A stretch of 64,000 bases of DNA from Arcobacter lacus (GCF_003063295.1 NZ_MUXF01000003.1:1-64000); one strand, 5' to 3'. Shown: positions 28,285 to 38,111, numbered from the stretch's first letter. The notes: a model not told the origin generated them from the letters alone. Program-made: numbers and translations.

Positions 28285-30606
28285 ATGAAATTTCAAATTG
28301 TACTTATTTTTATTTTTTCACTATTTTTTGTAGCTTGTTCTGTAAAGCCTTTAGAACCAGTAAAGTATGATAAGGTAGATAAAAAAATATCTTTTTCAAA
28401 AGATATAAAACCTATTTTAGATAGTAGATGTGTATCTTGTCACTCATGTTATAACTCACCTTGTCAGTTAAAACTTGATTCTTTTGATGGACTTGATAGA
28501 GGAAGTTCAAAAGTTGATGTTTATGCAAATAGAATAAATGCTGCAAACCCAACTAGACTTTTTGTTGATGCACTAAATACTTCTAGTTGGAGAAAAAAAG
28601 GTTTTAATTCAATGGTTGATAAATTAGAAGAATCAAATGCTTCTATTATGATGCAATATCTTTTTCAAAAAGAAGTTAATCCTTTAAATTTGGGAGCATA
28701 TTCACCTGAAACTGACGAACTAACTTGTGTAAAAAATAAAGATGAATTAGAAGAATTTTTTGATGATAATCCTCATAAAGGTATGCCGTATGGTTTTCCA
28801 GCCTTACAAAAAGATGAATATAATCTTTTGATGACTTGGCTTGATAGTGGTGCTATTGATGATACAAAAAAAGGAGTTTTTACAGCTTTTGAAAATGCTC
28901 AAATTAAAAAATTTGAAGATTTTTTAAATACTTCTGATATAAAACATAAAGTAACTGCAAGATATATATATGAACACCTATTTTTAGCGCATATTTATTT
29001 TGATGAAAAAAGTGGAAATTTCTTTGAACTTATTCGTTCAAGTACACCAACAGGACAAAAACCTAAAATAATTCCTACAAGATTTCCTTATGATGAAGTA
29101 AAAGAACCATTTTATTATAGATTACAAAAAATTGAATCAACAATAGTCCATAAAACCCATATGATTTATAAAATAAATGATGAAAAATTGAAATTCTATA
29201 ATGATATTTTTATAAAACCTCTTTGGGAAGAAGAGCCATATATTCCATCTTATGATGTAAGTTTAGCTCCAAATGCTCTTGAAGTATTCAAACAAATTCC
29301 ACCAAGTAGTAGATATAAGTTTTTACTTGAAGATATATATTTTATAATCAATACTTTTATTAAAGGACCTGTTTGCAAAGGACAAATTGCACTCAATGTT
29401 ATACAAGATCACTTTTGGGTAATGTTTTTAGACCCAAATTATGATCTAAGTGTAAAAGATAAAAATTTTTTAAAAGATAATTTAAAAGCACTTAGTATTC
29501 CAAATCAATTAGGAGAAGATCCTAGCCTTTATGAAACTTTTAAAAATCTAGGAAGAGAAGTTGATACGAAAAAGTATGAAGAGTATAGAGCAAAAATCTA
29601 TAAAAAATATTATCCTGATGGAATGAAACTTGAATATATAAGAAAAAGTGAAAAAAATGACTCTATTTTAACTGTATATAGACATTTTGATTCAGCATCA
29701 CTTCATTATGGAGCATTAGGAAGTATTCCAAAAACTCTTTGGGTAATTGACTTCCCACTTTTAGAGCGAATTTATTATTCTCTTGTTGCTGGATTTGATG
29801 TATTTGGAAATACTGCTCATCAGTTATTAGTACGAACGCATATGGATAGATTAAGAGTTGAAGGTGAAAGTAATTTTTTAGAATTTTTACCTCAAAAAAG
29901 TAGATTAAACTATTTTAACTCTTGGTATGAAGGTTGGTTGGCACAATATCTTACAGTTTACACACCTTCAAACAATGAAACAAATATAAAATATTATTCA
30001 ACTGATTATAAATATGAATTTGCAAATATGGTATTAGATTATACAAATACAAAAAGAGATTCTATAAACTTTTTAGAAAATTGGTATAAACCAACACCAA
30101 TTAAAAAAGTTTATAACACAAAAAAAGAGATTGAAGAAACACTAAAATCTCTGGCTACTCCAAATAGTGTTGATGTTATAAAACACTTTACACAAAAAGA
30201 TGCAAATGTAATTTTAATAAAAATAATGATGAATAATGGAGAAAATCTAATATATTCAATGGTAATTAACAGGTGGCATAAAAATGTTGCTTTGATGTTT
30301 GATGAAGATTCAAGATTAGATCCTTCAAAAGATGATATAGATTTTGTTGAGGGATTTATTAGTTCTTATCCAAATATGTTTGCTGTTGTAAAACAAGATG
30401 ATTTAGGTGATTTTTTTGATTTAATGAAAAATTATTCAAAACATATAGAAGGTAAAGAAAAAATCAAAGATTATGTAATAAATAGGGCTAATCCAGAGTT
30501 TTGGACAGTTTTTGATTGGTTTAGCAATGAATTTAAAAAATCAGATCCTTTAGAATATGGATTATTTGATTTAAACAGATATTACAGAGAGGCTGTAATT
30601 GAGTAA
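28285..30606 (+). CDS. cti: Fatty acid cis/trans isomerase
   Basis: A periplasmic haem protein that converts cis-unsaturated membrane fatty acids to trans forms under solvent or heat stress. At 773 aa it matches the family. A lipoprotein-type signal ends FFVAC with Cys18. A c-type haem site CVSCH (Cys49, Cys52, His53) follows in the usual N-terminal position. The PTGQKPKIIPTRFPYDEV and YYSLVAGFDVFGNTAHQL segments are typical of the CTI family. It is a single-gene unit between divergent pyrB and downstream argD. Confidence 0.88.
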   Translation: MKFQIVLIFIFSLFFVACSVKPLEPVKYDKVDKKISFSKDIKPILDSRCVSCHSCYNSPCQLKLDSFDGLDRGSSKVDVYANRINAANPTRLFVDALNTSSWRKKGFNSMVDKLEESNASIMMQYLFQKEVNPLNLGAYSPETDELTCVKNKDELEEFFDDNPHKGMPYGFPALQKDEYNLLMTWLDSGAIDDTKKGVFTAFENAQIKKFEDFLNTSDIKHKVTARYIYEHLFLAHIYFDEKSGNFFELIRSSTPTGQKPKIIPTRFPYDEVKEPFYYRLQKIESTIVHKTHMIYKINDEKLKFYNDIFIKPLWEEEPYIPSYDVSLAPNALEVFKQIPPSSRYKFLLEDIYFIINTFIKGPVCKGQIALNVIQDHFWVMFLDPNYDLSVKDKNFLKDNLKALSIPNQLGEDPSLYETFKNLGREVDTKKYEEYRAKIYKKYYPDGMKLEYIRKSEKNDSILTVYRHFDSASLHYGALGSIPKTLWVIDFPLLERIYYSLVAGFDVFGNTAHQLLVRTHMDRLRVEGESNFLEFLPQKSRLNYFNSWYEGWLAQYLTVYTPSNNETNIKYYSTDYKYEFANMVLDYTNTKRDSINFLENWYKPTPIKKVYNTKKEIEETLKSLATPNSVDVIKHFTQKDANVILIKIMMNNGENLIYSMVINRWHKNVALMFDEDSRLDPSKDDIDFVEGFISSYPNMFAVVKQDDLGDFFDLMKNYSKHIEGKEKIKDYVINRANPEFWTVFDWFSNEFKKSDPLEYGLFDLNRYYREAVIE

Positions 30607-30626
30607 TTTTTTAACTCTTTTATAGA

Positions 30627-30632
30627 TATAAT
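30627..30632 (+). promoter_or_regulatory. Predicted -10 box for argD
   Basis: TATAAT in tagaTATAATttcac, 34 bases before the start codon. Confidence 0.5.
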
Positions 30633-30666
30633 TTCACAAAAATAATAATAAATTAGGAAAGATAAT

Positions 30667-31857
30667 ATGGAAAATTTAGAACAAATGGACAAAGAGTATG
30701 TACTTCATACTTATGCAAGAAATTATGTAAATTTTAAAAAAGGTATAAATGCAACTTTATTTGATGATAATAATAAAGATTATATAGATTTTACTTCAGG
30801 AATTGGAGTAGTTAGTGTTGGTCATGGGAACAAAAAAGTTGCTCAAAAAATCTTTGAACAAGTATCAAATCTAACTCACACTTCAAATTTATATGCAATA
30901 GAACCACAAGCAAAATTAGCAAAAAAGATAAAAGAATTAAGTGGTTATGATGTAAGAACATTTTTTTCAAATAGTGGTGCAGAAGCAAATGAAGGTGCAA
31001 TTAAAATAGCTAGAACTTATGGTGAAACAAAATTTGAAAATAAAAAATATAAAATCATAACTTTAGAAAATTCTTTCCATGGAAGAACAATAACAACAGT
31101 TAAAGCAACGGGACAAAGTTCATTTCATCAAAGTAAATTTGCTCCTTATCCAGAAGGTTTTTCATTTAATGCTATTGATGATGTTTACAATGCAATTGAT
31201 GATGAAACAGTTGCAGTTATGATAGAACTTGTACAAGGAGAAGGTGGAGTTTTTCCATTTCCAAAAGATAAAATTCAAGAGTTAGCAAAATTTCTAAAAG
31301 ATAATAATATTTTACTGATAGTTGATGAAGTTCAAACAGGGATTTTTAGAACAGGAGAGTTCTTAGCTTCTAACCTTTATGAAATTGAGCCAGATATTAT
31401 AACTTTAGCAAAAGGTTTAGGTGGTGGTGTTCCAATAGGTGCAGTTTTAACAACTCACAAAGATATTTGGAGTGCTGGTGACCATGGAAGTACTTTTGGA
31501 GGAAACTATCTTGTTACATCAACAGGACTTGAAGTTTTAGATATTTTAGAAGAGTTAAAAGATAGTGGAAAATTAGATGAAACTATTATTCACTTCACAA
31601 AAAAATTAGATGAACTTTATGAAAATAATAAAGATATTTTTGTAACTCATGTTGGTTTAGGACTTATGAGAGGATTAAGAGTAAAAGATGGTGATACTTT
31701 AGCTCTTTTAATCAAAACTGCATTTGATTGTGGAGTTATGGTGCTTAAGTCTGGAAATAATACTTTAAGATTTCTACCAGCTTTAACTATCTCAAAAGCA
31801 GAAATTGATGAAGGATTTAAAAGACTTCAAACTGCACTTGATAAAATCAAAAAATAA
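30667..31857 (+). CDS. argD: Acetylornithine aminotransferase
   Basis: PLP enzyme of arginine synthesis, and probably of succinyl-diaminopimelate formation as well. 396 aa. Motifs: FTSGIGVVSVGHG, NSGAEANEGAIKIAR, SFHGRT, LIVDEVQTG and the PLP-lysine segment TLAKGLGGGVPIGA. Single gene ending at a shared terminator with pyk. Confidence 0.93.
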   Translation: MENLEQMDKEYVLHTYARNYVNFKKGINATLFDDNNKDYIDFTSGIGVVSVGHGNKKVAQKIFEQVSNLTHTSNLYAIEPQAKLAKKIKELSGYDVRTFFSNSGAEANEGAIKIARTYGETKFENKKYKIITLENSFHGRTITTVKATGQSSFHQSKFAPYPEGFSFNAIDDVYNAIDDETVAVMIELVQGEGGVFPFPKDKIQELAKFLKDNNILLIVDEVQTGIFRTGEFLASNLYEIEPDIITLAKGLGGGVPIGAVLTTHKDIWSAGDHGSTFGGNYLVTSTGLEVLDILEELKDSGKLDETIIHFTKKLDELYENNKDIFVTHVGLGLMRGLRVKDGDTLALLIKTAFDCGVMVLKSGNNTLRFLPALTISKAEIDEGFKRLQTALDKIKK

Positions 31858-31881
31858 AAAGAGAAATCTCTCTTTTTATTT
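31852..31881. terminator. Bidirectional terminator between argD and pyk
   Basis: A 13-bp perfect stem (31852-31864 with 31869-31881) with loop AATC includes both stop codons. A- and T-runs on each side suit both directions. Confidence 0.85.
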
Positions 31882-33351
31882 AGATTTTTTCTCTTCTTTC
31901 TCTTTTTTTCTATTCTCTTCAAAGTTAAAATAATATTCTATTTCACTTGGAGTTAAAATTTTAATAGTATTTGTACTTCCTGGCATTCCAACTGGATAAC
32001 CAACAGTAGCTACATAAATACCTTTTCTATTTAAAATGCCTTTTTCATCAAGTGTTCTTAACATTTTTTGAAACATTTTAGATGCTTGTGCTTCTTTTAT
32101 CACAGCAACTGGTTCTATTCCCCAAACAGCAGTTAAAGAGTTAAGCACTTTTTTCTTATGTGTAAATGTAAAAATTGGAGATTTTGGTCTATATCTTGAC
32201 ATTTTAATAGCTGATTTTCCTGAACTTGTAAGTGCCAAGATTCCATCTGCTCCTAAATCATCTGCAAGTTTTGTAACTGTTGCTTGAATAACATCAAATT
32301 CATCTAAATATGACATTTTATATTGTTTGTCATAATCATAGATTCCTTCTGTTTTTGCAATAATATTATGCATTGTATCAACAACATTTATTGGATCTTC
32401 TCCAACTGCACTCTCTTCACTTAACATTACTACATCAGTTCCATCTAAAACAGCATTAGCAACATCAGAAATTTCTGCTCTTGTAGCTCTTTCATTTTGA
32501 GTCATTGATAAAAGCATTTGAGTTGCTGTAATAACTGGTATTCCTTTTAAATTTGCTTTTTTAATAAGCATTTTTTGAATAGTTGGAACATCATAATATG
32601 GAACTTCAATTCCTAAATCTCCCCTTGCAACCATCAATCCATCACTTGATTCTATAATTTCATCGATATTTGCAACTGCATCAAATTTTTCAATTTTTGC
32701 AATTAATTTTCCTTTATAACCATTTAAAAGACTTCTAGCTTTTCTCATATCTCTTGCATTTTGAACAAATGAAATAGCAAAATAATCTACTTCATTTTCA
32801 ATTCCCCAAGCAATATCTTTTTCATCTTTTTTTGTAATTACATCAATATCAATTACAGTGTTTGGAAAATTTACACCTTTTTTAGAAGATAATGTACCAT
32901 TATTTTCAATTCTTGCTTGTACCTCATCTCCCGCTTTTATAACTTTTGCTCTAATTATTCCATCATATAAATATATATATTCATCAACTTTTATTTTGCC
33001 TAGAATATCTGGATAATTTATAGATACAACATATTCTTTATCAGCTTTTTTATATCCAATAATTTCATCTTTTACGAAAGTTAAGATATCTCCTCTTGTT
33101 AAAGAAAATGGCTCTTTTAAATCTCCAATTCTTACTTTCGGTCCTGAAATATCTTGTAAAATACCAACTGTTTTTCCAGTATTTTTCATAGCAGTTTTAA
33201 TATTATTTAAAGTCTCTAAATGATATTCATGGCTTCCATGAGAAAAATTTAATCTAAACATATTTGCACCAGCTTTTATCAATCCTTCAATCATCTCTAC
33301 AGTATGGCTTGCTGGGCCTAGTGTTGCTAAAATTTTTGTTCTTTTTTTCAT
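31876..33351 (-). CDS. pyk: Pyruvate kinase
   Basis: Converts phosphoenolpyruvate and ADP to pyruvate and ATP. Motifs: KILATLGPASHT, RLNFSHGSHEYH, IAKIEKFDAVANIDEII (catalytic lysine), VARGDLGIEVP and ATQMLLSM. The open frame runs 9 codons upstream, but GGAG sits 7 bases before the ATG at 33351, giving 491 aa. The extreme C-terminus is Lys/Glu-rich. Pyruvate kinase is not universal in Campylobacterota, so its presence is of some metabolic interest. Confidence 0.95.
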   Translation of the reverse strand: MKKRTKILATLGPASHTVEMIEGLIKAGANMFRLNFSHGSHEYHLETLNNIKTAMKNTGKTVGILQDISGPKVRIGDLKEPFSLTRGDILTFVKDEIIGYKKADKEYVVSINYPDILGKIKVDEYIYLYDGIIRAKVIKAGDEVQARIENNGTLSSKKGVNFPNTVIDIDVITKKDEKDIAWGIENEVDYFAISFVQNARDMRKARSLLNGYKGKLIAKIEKFDAVANIDEIIESSDGLMVARGDLGIEVPYYDVPTIQKMLIKKANLKGIPVITATQMLLSMTQNERATRAEISDVANAVLDGTDVVMLSEESAVGEDPINVVDTMHNIIAKTEGIYDYDKQYKMSYLDEFDVIQATVTKLADDLGADGILALTSSGKSAIKMSRYRPKSPIFTFTHKKKVLNSLTAVWGIEPVAVIKEAQASKMFQKMLRTLDEKGILNRKGIYVATVGYPVGMPGSTNTIKILTPSEIEYYFNFEENRKKEKEEKKSK

Positions 33352-33477
33352 AAATTCTCCTTTGAAAAAATATGGCAAATTATACCTAAACTATATTACT
33401 TTAAGATTACAAAACATATTTATAATTTTTACACAATTAGTATGCTAAAATTTTGAAAATTTAAAAAAAGGTTTAAT

Positions 33478-34203
33478 ATGAAATATATAAATTTTAAGTT
33501 CTTATTATCATCTGCATTAATTGCTAGTTTATTAGCTGGTTGTGCTCAAAAAACTGGTTATGAAACTTATGATAATAACCAAAATGCGATTATTGGTACA
33601 ACACTTGGAGCAATAGCAGGTATTGTTTTAGGAAATAATGTTGGTGGTGGAAATAAAGGAAGAAATAAAGTTATTGGAGCAGTTGCAGGTGCAGCAATTG
33701 GTGGAGCAATTGGTTATAGTATGGATAAACAAGCACAAGAGGTTGCACAAAGCTTAAATACAAATGTAAATAATAACCCTCAAGCTGTTTTAGATCCAAA
33801 TCAAGATTTAATAGTTTCAAATACAGATAACTATGTAAAAATAATGTTTAGAGATGATATGATGTTTGAAACAAATTCTGCAAATCCAACTTATAGTGCT
33901 CAAACAAAAATATCTAAAATAAACTCTGTTTTACAAAAATATCCAAATACTTTAGTTCAAGTTGTAGGTCATACAGATAGTAGAGGAACTCATGCTTATA
34001 ATCAAACTCTATCAGAACAAAGAGCTACTAATGTAGGTAATATTATTTATAATTCAGGTGCTTCAAATCAAATATTTTCAAGAGGTTGCTCTTTTGATAA
34101 ACCAGTTGCTTTAAATAATAGTGATGCTAACATGGCTTTAAATAGACGAGTAGAAGTATATTTATATCCAAATCAAGAATCAGTTATTGATGTTTGTAGA
34201 TAG
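33478..34203 (+). CDS. OmpA-family lipoprotein with glycine zipper
   Basis: A 241-aa outer-membrane lipoprotein. The signal ends in the lipobox LLAGC (Cys22). Residues about 38-80 are a glycine-zipper pair (TTLGAIAGIVLGNNVGGG and VIGAVAGAAIGGAIGYSMD). The OmpA domain follows with VVGHTDSRGTHAYNQTLSEQRA, which binds peptidoglycan. It likely anchors the outer membrane to the wall. A -10-like TAAAAT lies about 27 bases before the start. Confidence 0.85.
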   Translation: MKYINFKFLLSSALIASLLAGCAQKTGYETYDNNQNAIIGTTLGAIAGIVLGNNVGGGNKGRNKVIGAVAGAAIGGAIGYSMDKQAQEVAQSLNTNVNNNPQAVLDPNQDLIVSNTDNYVKIMFRDDMMFETNSANPTYSAQTKISKINSVLQKYPNTLVQVVGHTDSRGTHAYNQTLSEQRATNVGNIIYNSGASNQIFSRGCSFDKPVALNNSDANMALNRRVEVYLYPNQESVIDVCR

Positions 34204-34223
34204 GAAAATAAGGCAACTCTTTG

Positions 34224-34229
34224 TATAAT
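34224..34229 (+). promoter_or_regulatory. Predicted -10 box for thiS-yraN
   Basis: TATAAT preceded by ctctttg, 33 bases before the thiS start. Confidence 0.5.
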
Positions 34230-34262
34230 CAATATATTTTAAATATTAAAAGGTGAATATTT

Positions 34263-34463
34263 ATGAAACTTATAATAAATGGTGAAAATAAAGAGTTTGA
34301 AAGTAGTCTTACTCTAAATGATATAATAAAAAATTTGAAAGTTGAAAATAAAGTAATGGCAGCAGCAGTAAATATGAATATCATAAAAAAACAAGATTGG
34401 AATAGTTTTATTCCAGAAGAAAATGACTCAATAGAACTTCTTAACTTTGTTGGTGGTGGTTGA
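34263..34463 (+). CDS. thiS: Sulfur carrier protein ThiS
   Basis: A 66-aa ubiquitin-fold protein that carries sulfur as a C-terminal thiocarboxylate for the thiazole part of thiamine. It shows MKLIINGENKEF at the start and ends LLNFVGGG; the Gly-Gly end is required. It is 3 bases before yraN. Other thi genes are not in the window. Confidence 0.88.
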   Translation: MKLIINGENKEFESSLTLNDIIKNLKVENKVMAAAVNMNIIKKQDWNSFIPEENDSIELLNFVGGG

Positions 34464-34466
34464 TTT

Positions 34467-34799
34467 ATGAGTAAAGAGAAAGGAAATATTGCTGAAAAAA
34501 AAGCAATTTCCTTTTTGCAAAATTTAAATTTTGAAATAATAGAAAAAAATTTTTATGCTAAAAAGCTTGGTGAAATAGATATCATTGCAAAAAAAAATAA
34601 AATTTACCATTTCTTCGAAGTAAAATCTGCAAACGATTATGAAACTGCAATAAATAATATAACTCCTCAGAAATTATCTAAAATAAAAAGAAGTGTTGAT
34701 TTTTATATTCAAAAAAAAGATTTAAATATCTCTTATTCAATAGATGTAATTATAGTTGTAGATGAAAAAATTGAAATTTTAGAAAATATTACAATGTAG
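34467..34799 (+). CDS. YraN-family endonuclease-like protein (UPF0102)
   Basis: A 110-aa protein with the restriction-endonuclease-like fold of UPF0102. The order GNIAEKKAISFLQNLNFEIIEKNF, KKLGEIDIIAKK, and FFEVKSAN gives the E-...-D-...-ExK pattern (Glu, Asp and Glu-Val-Lys). Cellular role not firmly established. Coupled to thiS. Confidence 0.88.
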   Translation: MSKEKGNIAEKKAISFLQNLNFEIIEKNFYAKKLGEIDIIAKKNKIYHFFEVKSANDYETAINNITPQKLSKIKRSVDFYIQKKDLNISYSIDVIIVVDEKIEILENITM

Positions 34800-34804
34800 C
34801 ATGA

Positions 34805-34835
34805 CTAAAGGTGAAGGTCGCAAAAACACCTTTAG
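34805..34835 (+). terminator. Weak hairpin after yraN
   Basis: CTAAAGGTG and CACCTTTAG form a 9-bp stem with a 13-nt loop, without a proper T-run. A possible Rho-dependent 3' end. No gene is seen in the remaining gap to the bioF-like gene. Confidence 0.35.
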
Positions 34836-34976
34836 CCAAATTTCTTATACTTAATTAGTATGCTTGAATTATAATAAAAATTAATAGCATTAATATAGCA
34901 ATAAATTAGAAAGATTTCATTTACTTATTTTTTAGTAAATTTTTGTTACTATTTGTAATTACTTATGGAGAATTTT

Positions 34977-36083
34977 TTGTATTCAAAAGAATTAGAATCT
35001 ATTAAAAAGTCAAATCGTTTTAGAACAAGAGAGATTTTTGATGAAAATATAGTCGATCTTGCTTCCAATGATTATTTAGCTTTATCTTCCAATAAAACTC
35101 TTTTACAAAAAGCCTATGAAAATATTTCAAATCTTCACTCTTTTTCTCCCAAAGCATCAATTTTAGTAAATGGTTATAGCAAAATTCATAAAAAGTTTGA
35201 AAATAATCTTTGTATGGCAAATGGCTTTGAATCAGCAATTACAGTTGGTTCTGGCTTTTTAGCAAATATTTCTATGATTGAAGCGCTTGTTAGAAAAAAT
35301 GATACTTTATTTATTGATGAAGAGTATCATGCAAGTGGTATTTTAGCTACAAAACTTCTAAAACCAGATCAAGTGGTAATTTTTAAACATAATGATTTTT
35401 TGGATTTAGAAAAAAAGATTTTAGACAATAAAAGAATTGGAAGAAAAATTATTGCAATTGAAGGTATTTATTCAATGGGTGGCGATTTAGCTCCTTTTGA
35501 AATATTTGAAATAGCAAATAAATACAAAGCTCTTTTAATAGTAGATGAAGCACATAGTTCTGGCGTAATAGGAGAAAATCTTTTAGGTATATTTGATTAT
35601 TATAAAATTAAACCAAATAATTATCATATAAAAATGGGAACTTTAGGCAAAGCCTATGGTTCTTATGGTGCTTATATTTTGGCTTCTAAAGAAATTATTG
35701 AATTTTTAGTAAATAGAGCAAAACCTATTATCTATTCAACTGCTCCATCTTTATTTGATACAGCTTTAGCAATAGAATCTTTAGAATATATTATTGAAAA
35801 TAAAAGAATTTTAAAAAGTAAAATTGAGGAAAATCTGAATATAATTTACGAAATTTTGGGTATAAAATCACAAAGTTTAATTATTCCAATAGTTATTGGA
35901 GATAATAAAAAAGTTATTGAAATCCAAAAAGTTTTAAAAGACAAAGGTTTTTTGGTGGGTGCAATTAGGCAACCAACAGTAAAAAATGCAATTATTAGAT
36001 TAATTGCAAAAATTGATATAGAAAAAAATGATTTGATAGAAGTTTGTAACTTAATTAAAGGATTTAAAAGTGTTAATAAATGA
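34977..36083 (+). CDS. bioF: 8-amino-7-oxononanoate synthase family enzyme
   Basis: PLP enzyme of the alpha-oxoamine synthase family; BioF joins pimeloyl-thioester and alanine in biotin synthesis. Motifs: DLASNDYLALSSN, GSGFLANISMIEAL, DEEYHASGI, LIVDEAHSSGVIG and the PLP-lysine region MGTLGKAYGSYGAYI. An ATG opens the frame at 34965 but has no ribosome site. GGAG lies 6 bases before the TTG at 34977, and the resulting start matches where family members usually begin, so I used 34977 (368 aa). A 2-amino-3-ketobutyrate ligase is a less likely alternative. Confidence 0.82.
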   Translation: MYSKELESIKKSNRFRTREIFDENIVDLASNDYLALSSNKTLLQKAYENISNLHSFSPKASILVNGYSKIHKKFENNLCMANGFESAITVGSGFLANISMIEALVRKNDTLFIDEEYHASGILATKLLKPDQVVIFKHNDFLDLEKKILDNKRIGRKIIAIEGIYSMGGDLAPFEIFEIANKYKALLIVDEAHSSGVIGENLLGIFDYYKIKPNNYHIKMGTLGKAYGSYGAYILASKEIIEFLVNRAKPIIYSTAPSLFDTALAIESLEYIIENKRILKSKIEENLNIIYEILGIKSQSLIIPIVIGDNKKVIEIQKVLKDKGFLVGAIRQPTVKNAIIRLIAKIDIEKNDLIEVCNLIKGFKSVNK

Positions 36084-36708
36084 TTTAATAAAAGGTAATA
36101 AAAAATTTAGAGAAGCAAGCTTTTCTAAATATGAAACAGATTTAAAACAATTAGTGAAAACAGGTCAAAAACCTGAAGTTTTATTCATAGGATGTAGCGA
36201 TAGTAGAGTAACACCTGATTTAATGCTTGATACAAAACCAGGTGATATGTTTATTCTAAGAAATGTTGGAAATTTTGTTCCACCATATAATCCAGACAAT
36301 GATTATCATGGTAGTTCAGCTGCAATTGAGTATGCAGTAAATGTATTAAATGTAAAACATATTATTGTTTGTGGACATTCACACTGTGGAGCTTGTAAAA
36401 GTTTATATCAAAACTTAGAAGATTCTCCAAATATGGTAAATGTAAAAAAATGGTTAGAATTAGGAAAAAAAGCAAAAGAATACACTCTTTTAGCACTTCA
36501 AGATAAAAGTGATGAAGAAAATTTATATAGAACAACTGAAAAAATCTCTATTGTTTATCAAATGGAAAACCTTCTAACATTTCCATATATTGAAGATAGA
36601 GTAAAAAATGGTGAGTTACAAATTCATGGTTGGTATTATAAAATTGAAGATGGTTCTATTGAGTATTATGATGGTGAAGAGTGTACATTTAAACCATTAA
36701 GTGAGTAA
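36070..36708 (+). CDS. Beta-class carbonic anhydrase
   Basis: Hydrates carbon dioxide. 212 aa. Zinc ligands and catalytic residues are visible: IGCSDSRVTPDL (Cys and Asp-Arg dyad), and HIIVCGHSHCGACKSL (His and Cys). It starts with GTG and overlaps the end of bioF by 14 bases; AAAGGA lies in front. Campylobacterota need it for bicarbonate supply in air-poor, CO2-varied settings. Confidence 0.93.
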   Translation: MLINDLIKGNKKFREASFSKYETDLKQLVKTGQKPEVLFIGCSDSRVTPDLMLDTKPGDMFILRNVGNFVPPYNPDNDYHGSSAAIEYAVNVLNVKHIIVCGHSHCGACKSLYQNLEDSPNMVNVKKWLELGKKAKEYTLLALQDKSDEENLYRTTEKISIVYQMENLLTFPYIEDRVKNGELQIHGWYYKIEDGSIEYYDGEECTFKPLSE

Positions 36709-36712
36709 AGTA

Positions 36713-37030
36713 ATGAGTTATGAAGTAAGAAAACTACCTAGAAAAACAGTTATTATAATTTGTGTTATGGTTATTATAGCAGTTGCTATATTTCTTGTAC
36801 AAACTATTTTAAAAGAAGAAAGATTCACTGAAATTTTGGCAGATTTGGGACATACAAATATTAAAGAGCTAAAAATTATAAATAAACTAAGTGTAGAAGA
36901 TATTCAAACTAAACTTAAAAGTAATGTTTTTAAAGTTAAGTTTTTTGATAATGATTTGAATCAAACTTGTATTGGTTTTCTTCATAAAGAAAAAGATGAC
37001 TTATATAGTAAAGATTTTGATTGTAAGTAG
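36713..37030 (+). CDS. Small single-TM membrane protein
   Basis: A 105-aa protein with a short basic N-terminus and a TM helix at about 14-34 (IIICVMVIIAVAIFLVQTIL), followed by a soluble domain of about 70 residues with two cysteines near the end (TCIGF and FDCK). Unknown family. The ATG at 36713 comes 5 bases after the carbonic anhydrase stop; a GTG at 36701 in the same frame is less likely. It lies between the carbonic anhydrase gene and mqnE in one transcript. Confidence 0.65.
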   Translation: MSYEVRKLPRKTVIIICVMVIIAVAIFLVQTILKEERFTEILADLGHTNIKELKIINKLSVEDIQTKLKSNVFKVKFFDNDLNQTCIGFLHKEKDDLYSKDFDCK

Positions 37031-37035
37031 GAAAA

Positions 37036-38097
37036 ATGAGTATTATAGAAAAACTAGAAAATAATGAAAGATTAGAATATGAAGATGCTATAAAATTATA
37101 TGATTTAGATCTTTTTACATTAGCATCATATGCAAATAGACTTAGAACTGAGAAGCATGGTAAAAAAACTTACTTTAATATAAATAGACACATAAACCCA
37201 ACAAATATTTGTAAAGATGTTTGTCAATTTTGTGCTTATAGTGCAAGTAGAAAAAATCCACATCAATATACAATGAGCCATGAAGAGATACTTGAAATCG
37301 TAAAAAATTCTTCAAAAAACAACATAAAAGAAGTACATATAGTTTCAGCACATAATCCACATACAGGTTTAAAATGGTATATGGATGTTTTTAAATTGAT
37401 AAAAGAAAACTATCCAAATATTCATGTAAAAGCTTTAACAGCTGCTGAAATTCATTTTTTAAGTACTGAATATAAACTGTCATATCAAGAGATAATTGAT
37501 ATGATGATTGAAAATGGTATTGATTCTATGCCTGGCGGTGGTGCTGAGATTTTTGATGAAAAAGTGAGAAAAAGAATTTGTGGTGGAAAAGTAACTTCAG
37601 CACAATGGTTGGAAATTCATAAACTTTGGCATCAAAAAGGAAGAAAAAGTAATGCAACTATGCTTTTTGGACATATTGAAAGTAGAGAGCATAGAATTGA
37701 CCATATTTTAAGATTAAGAAGTTTACAAGATGAAACTGGTGGATTTAATGCTTTCATTCCTCTTGTTTATCAAACAGAAAACAATTATTTAAAAGTTAAA
37801 GAAGCTTTAACAGGACAAGAAATTTTAAAAACTTATGCAATTTCTAGAATTTTACTTGATAATATTCCAAATATAAAAGCTTATTGGGCGACTTCAACTG
37901 TTAAACTTGCTTTAATTGCTCAAGAATTTGGAGCAAATGATGTTGATGGAACTATTGAAAAAGAAGCAATTCAAAGTGCAGCAGGTGCAAAAAGTGCAAA
38001 TGGAATTGCTCAAAATGAATTTGTGGAACTTATAAAAAACTCTGGATTTATTCCAGTTGAAAGAGATAGTATTTATAATGAATTAAAAGTTTGGTAA
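37036..38097 (+). CDS. mqnE: Aminofutalosine synthase MqnE
   Basis: Radical-SAM enzyme that makes aminofutalosine in the futalosine route to menaquinone, the route used by Campylobacterota. 353 aa. The 4Fe-4S ligands are CKDVCQFCAY (CxxxCxxC). MPGGGAEIFDEKVRKRICGGK and HIESREHRIDHIL are family segments. MqnC is a related alternative, but the IxPTNxCxxxCxFCAYS start and the length favour MqnE. It follows the small TM gene by 5 bases. Confidence 0.88.
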   Translation: MSIIEKLENNERLEYEDAIKLYDLDLFTLASYANRLRTEKHGKKTYFNINRHINPTNICKDVCQFCAYSASRKNPHQYTMSHEEILEIVKNSSKNNIKEVHIVSAHNPHTGLKWYMDVFKLIKENYPNIHVKALTAAEIHFLSTEYKLSYQEIIDMMIENGIDSMPGGGAEIFDEKVRKRICGGKVTSAQWLEIHKLWHQKGRKSNATMLFGHIESREHRIDHILRLRSLQDETGGFNAFIPLVYQTENNYLKVKEALTGQEILKTYAISRILLDNIPNIKAYWATSTVKLALIAQEFGANDVDGTIEKEAIQSAAGAKSANGIAQNEFVELIKNSGFIPVERDSIYNELKVW

Positions 38098-38111
38098 TAC
38101 ACCAAACTTTT
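38085..38111. terminator. Terminator between mqnE and the convergent gene
   Basis: An 11-bp stem around loop AATAC (38085-38095 with 38101-38111) includes the mqnE stop and is followed by TTTTATTTT-like sequence; it can serve both sides. Confidence 0.75.
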
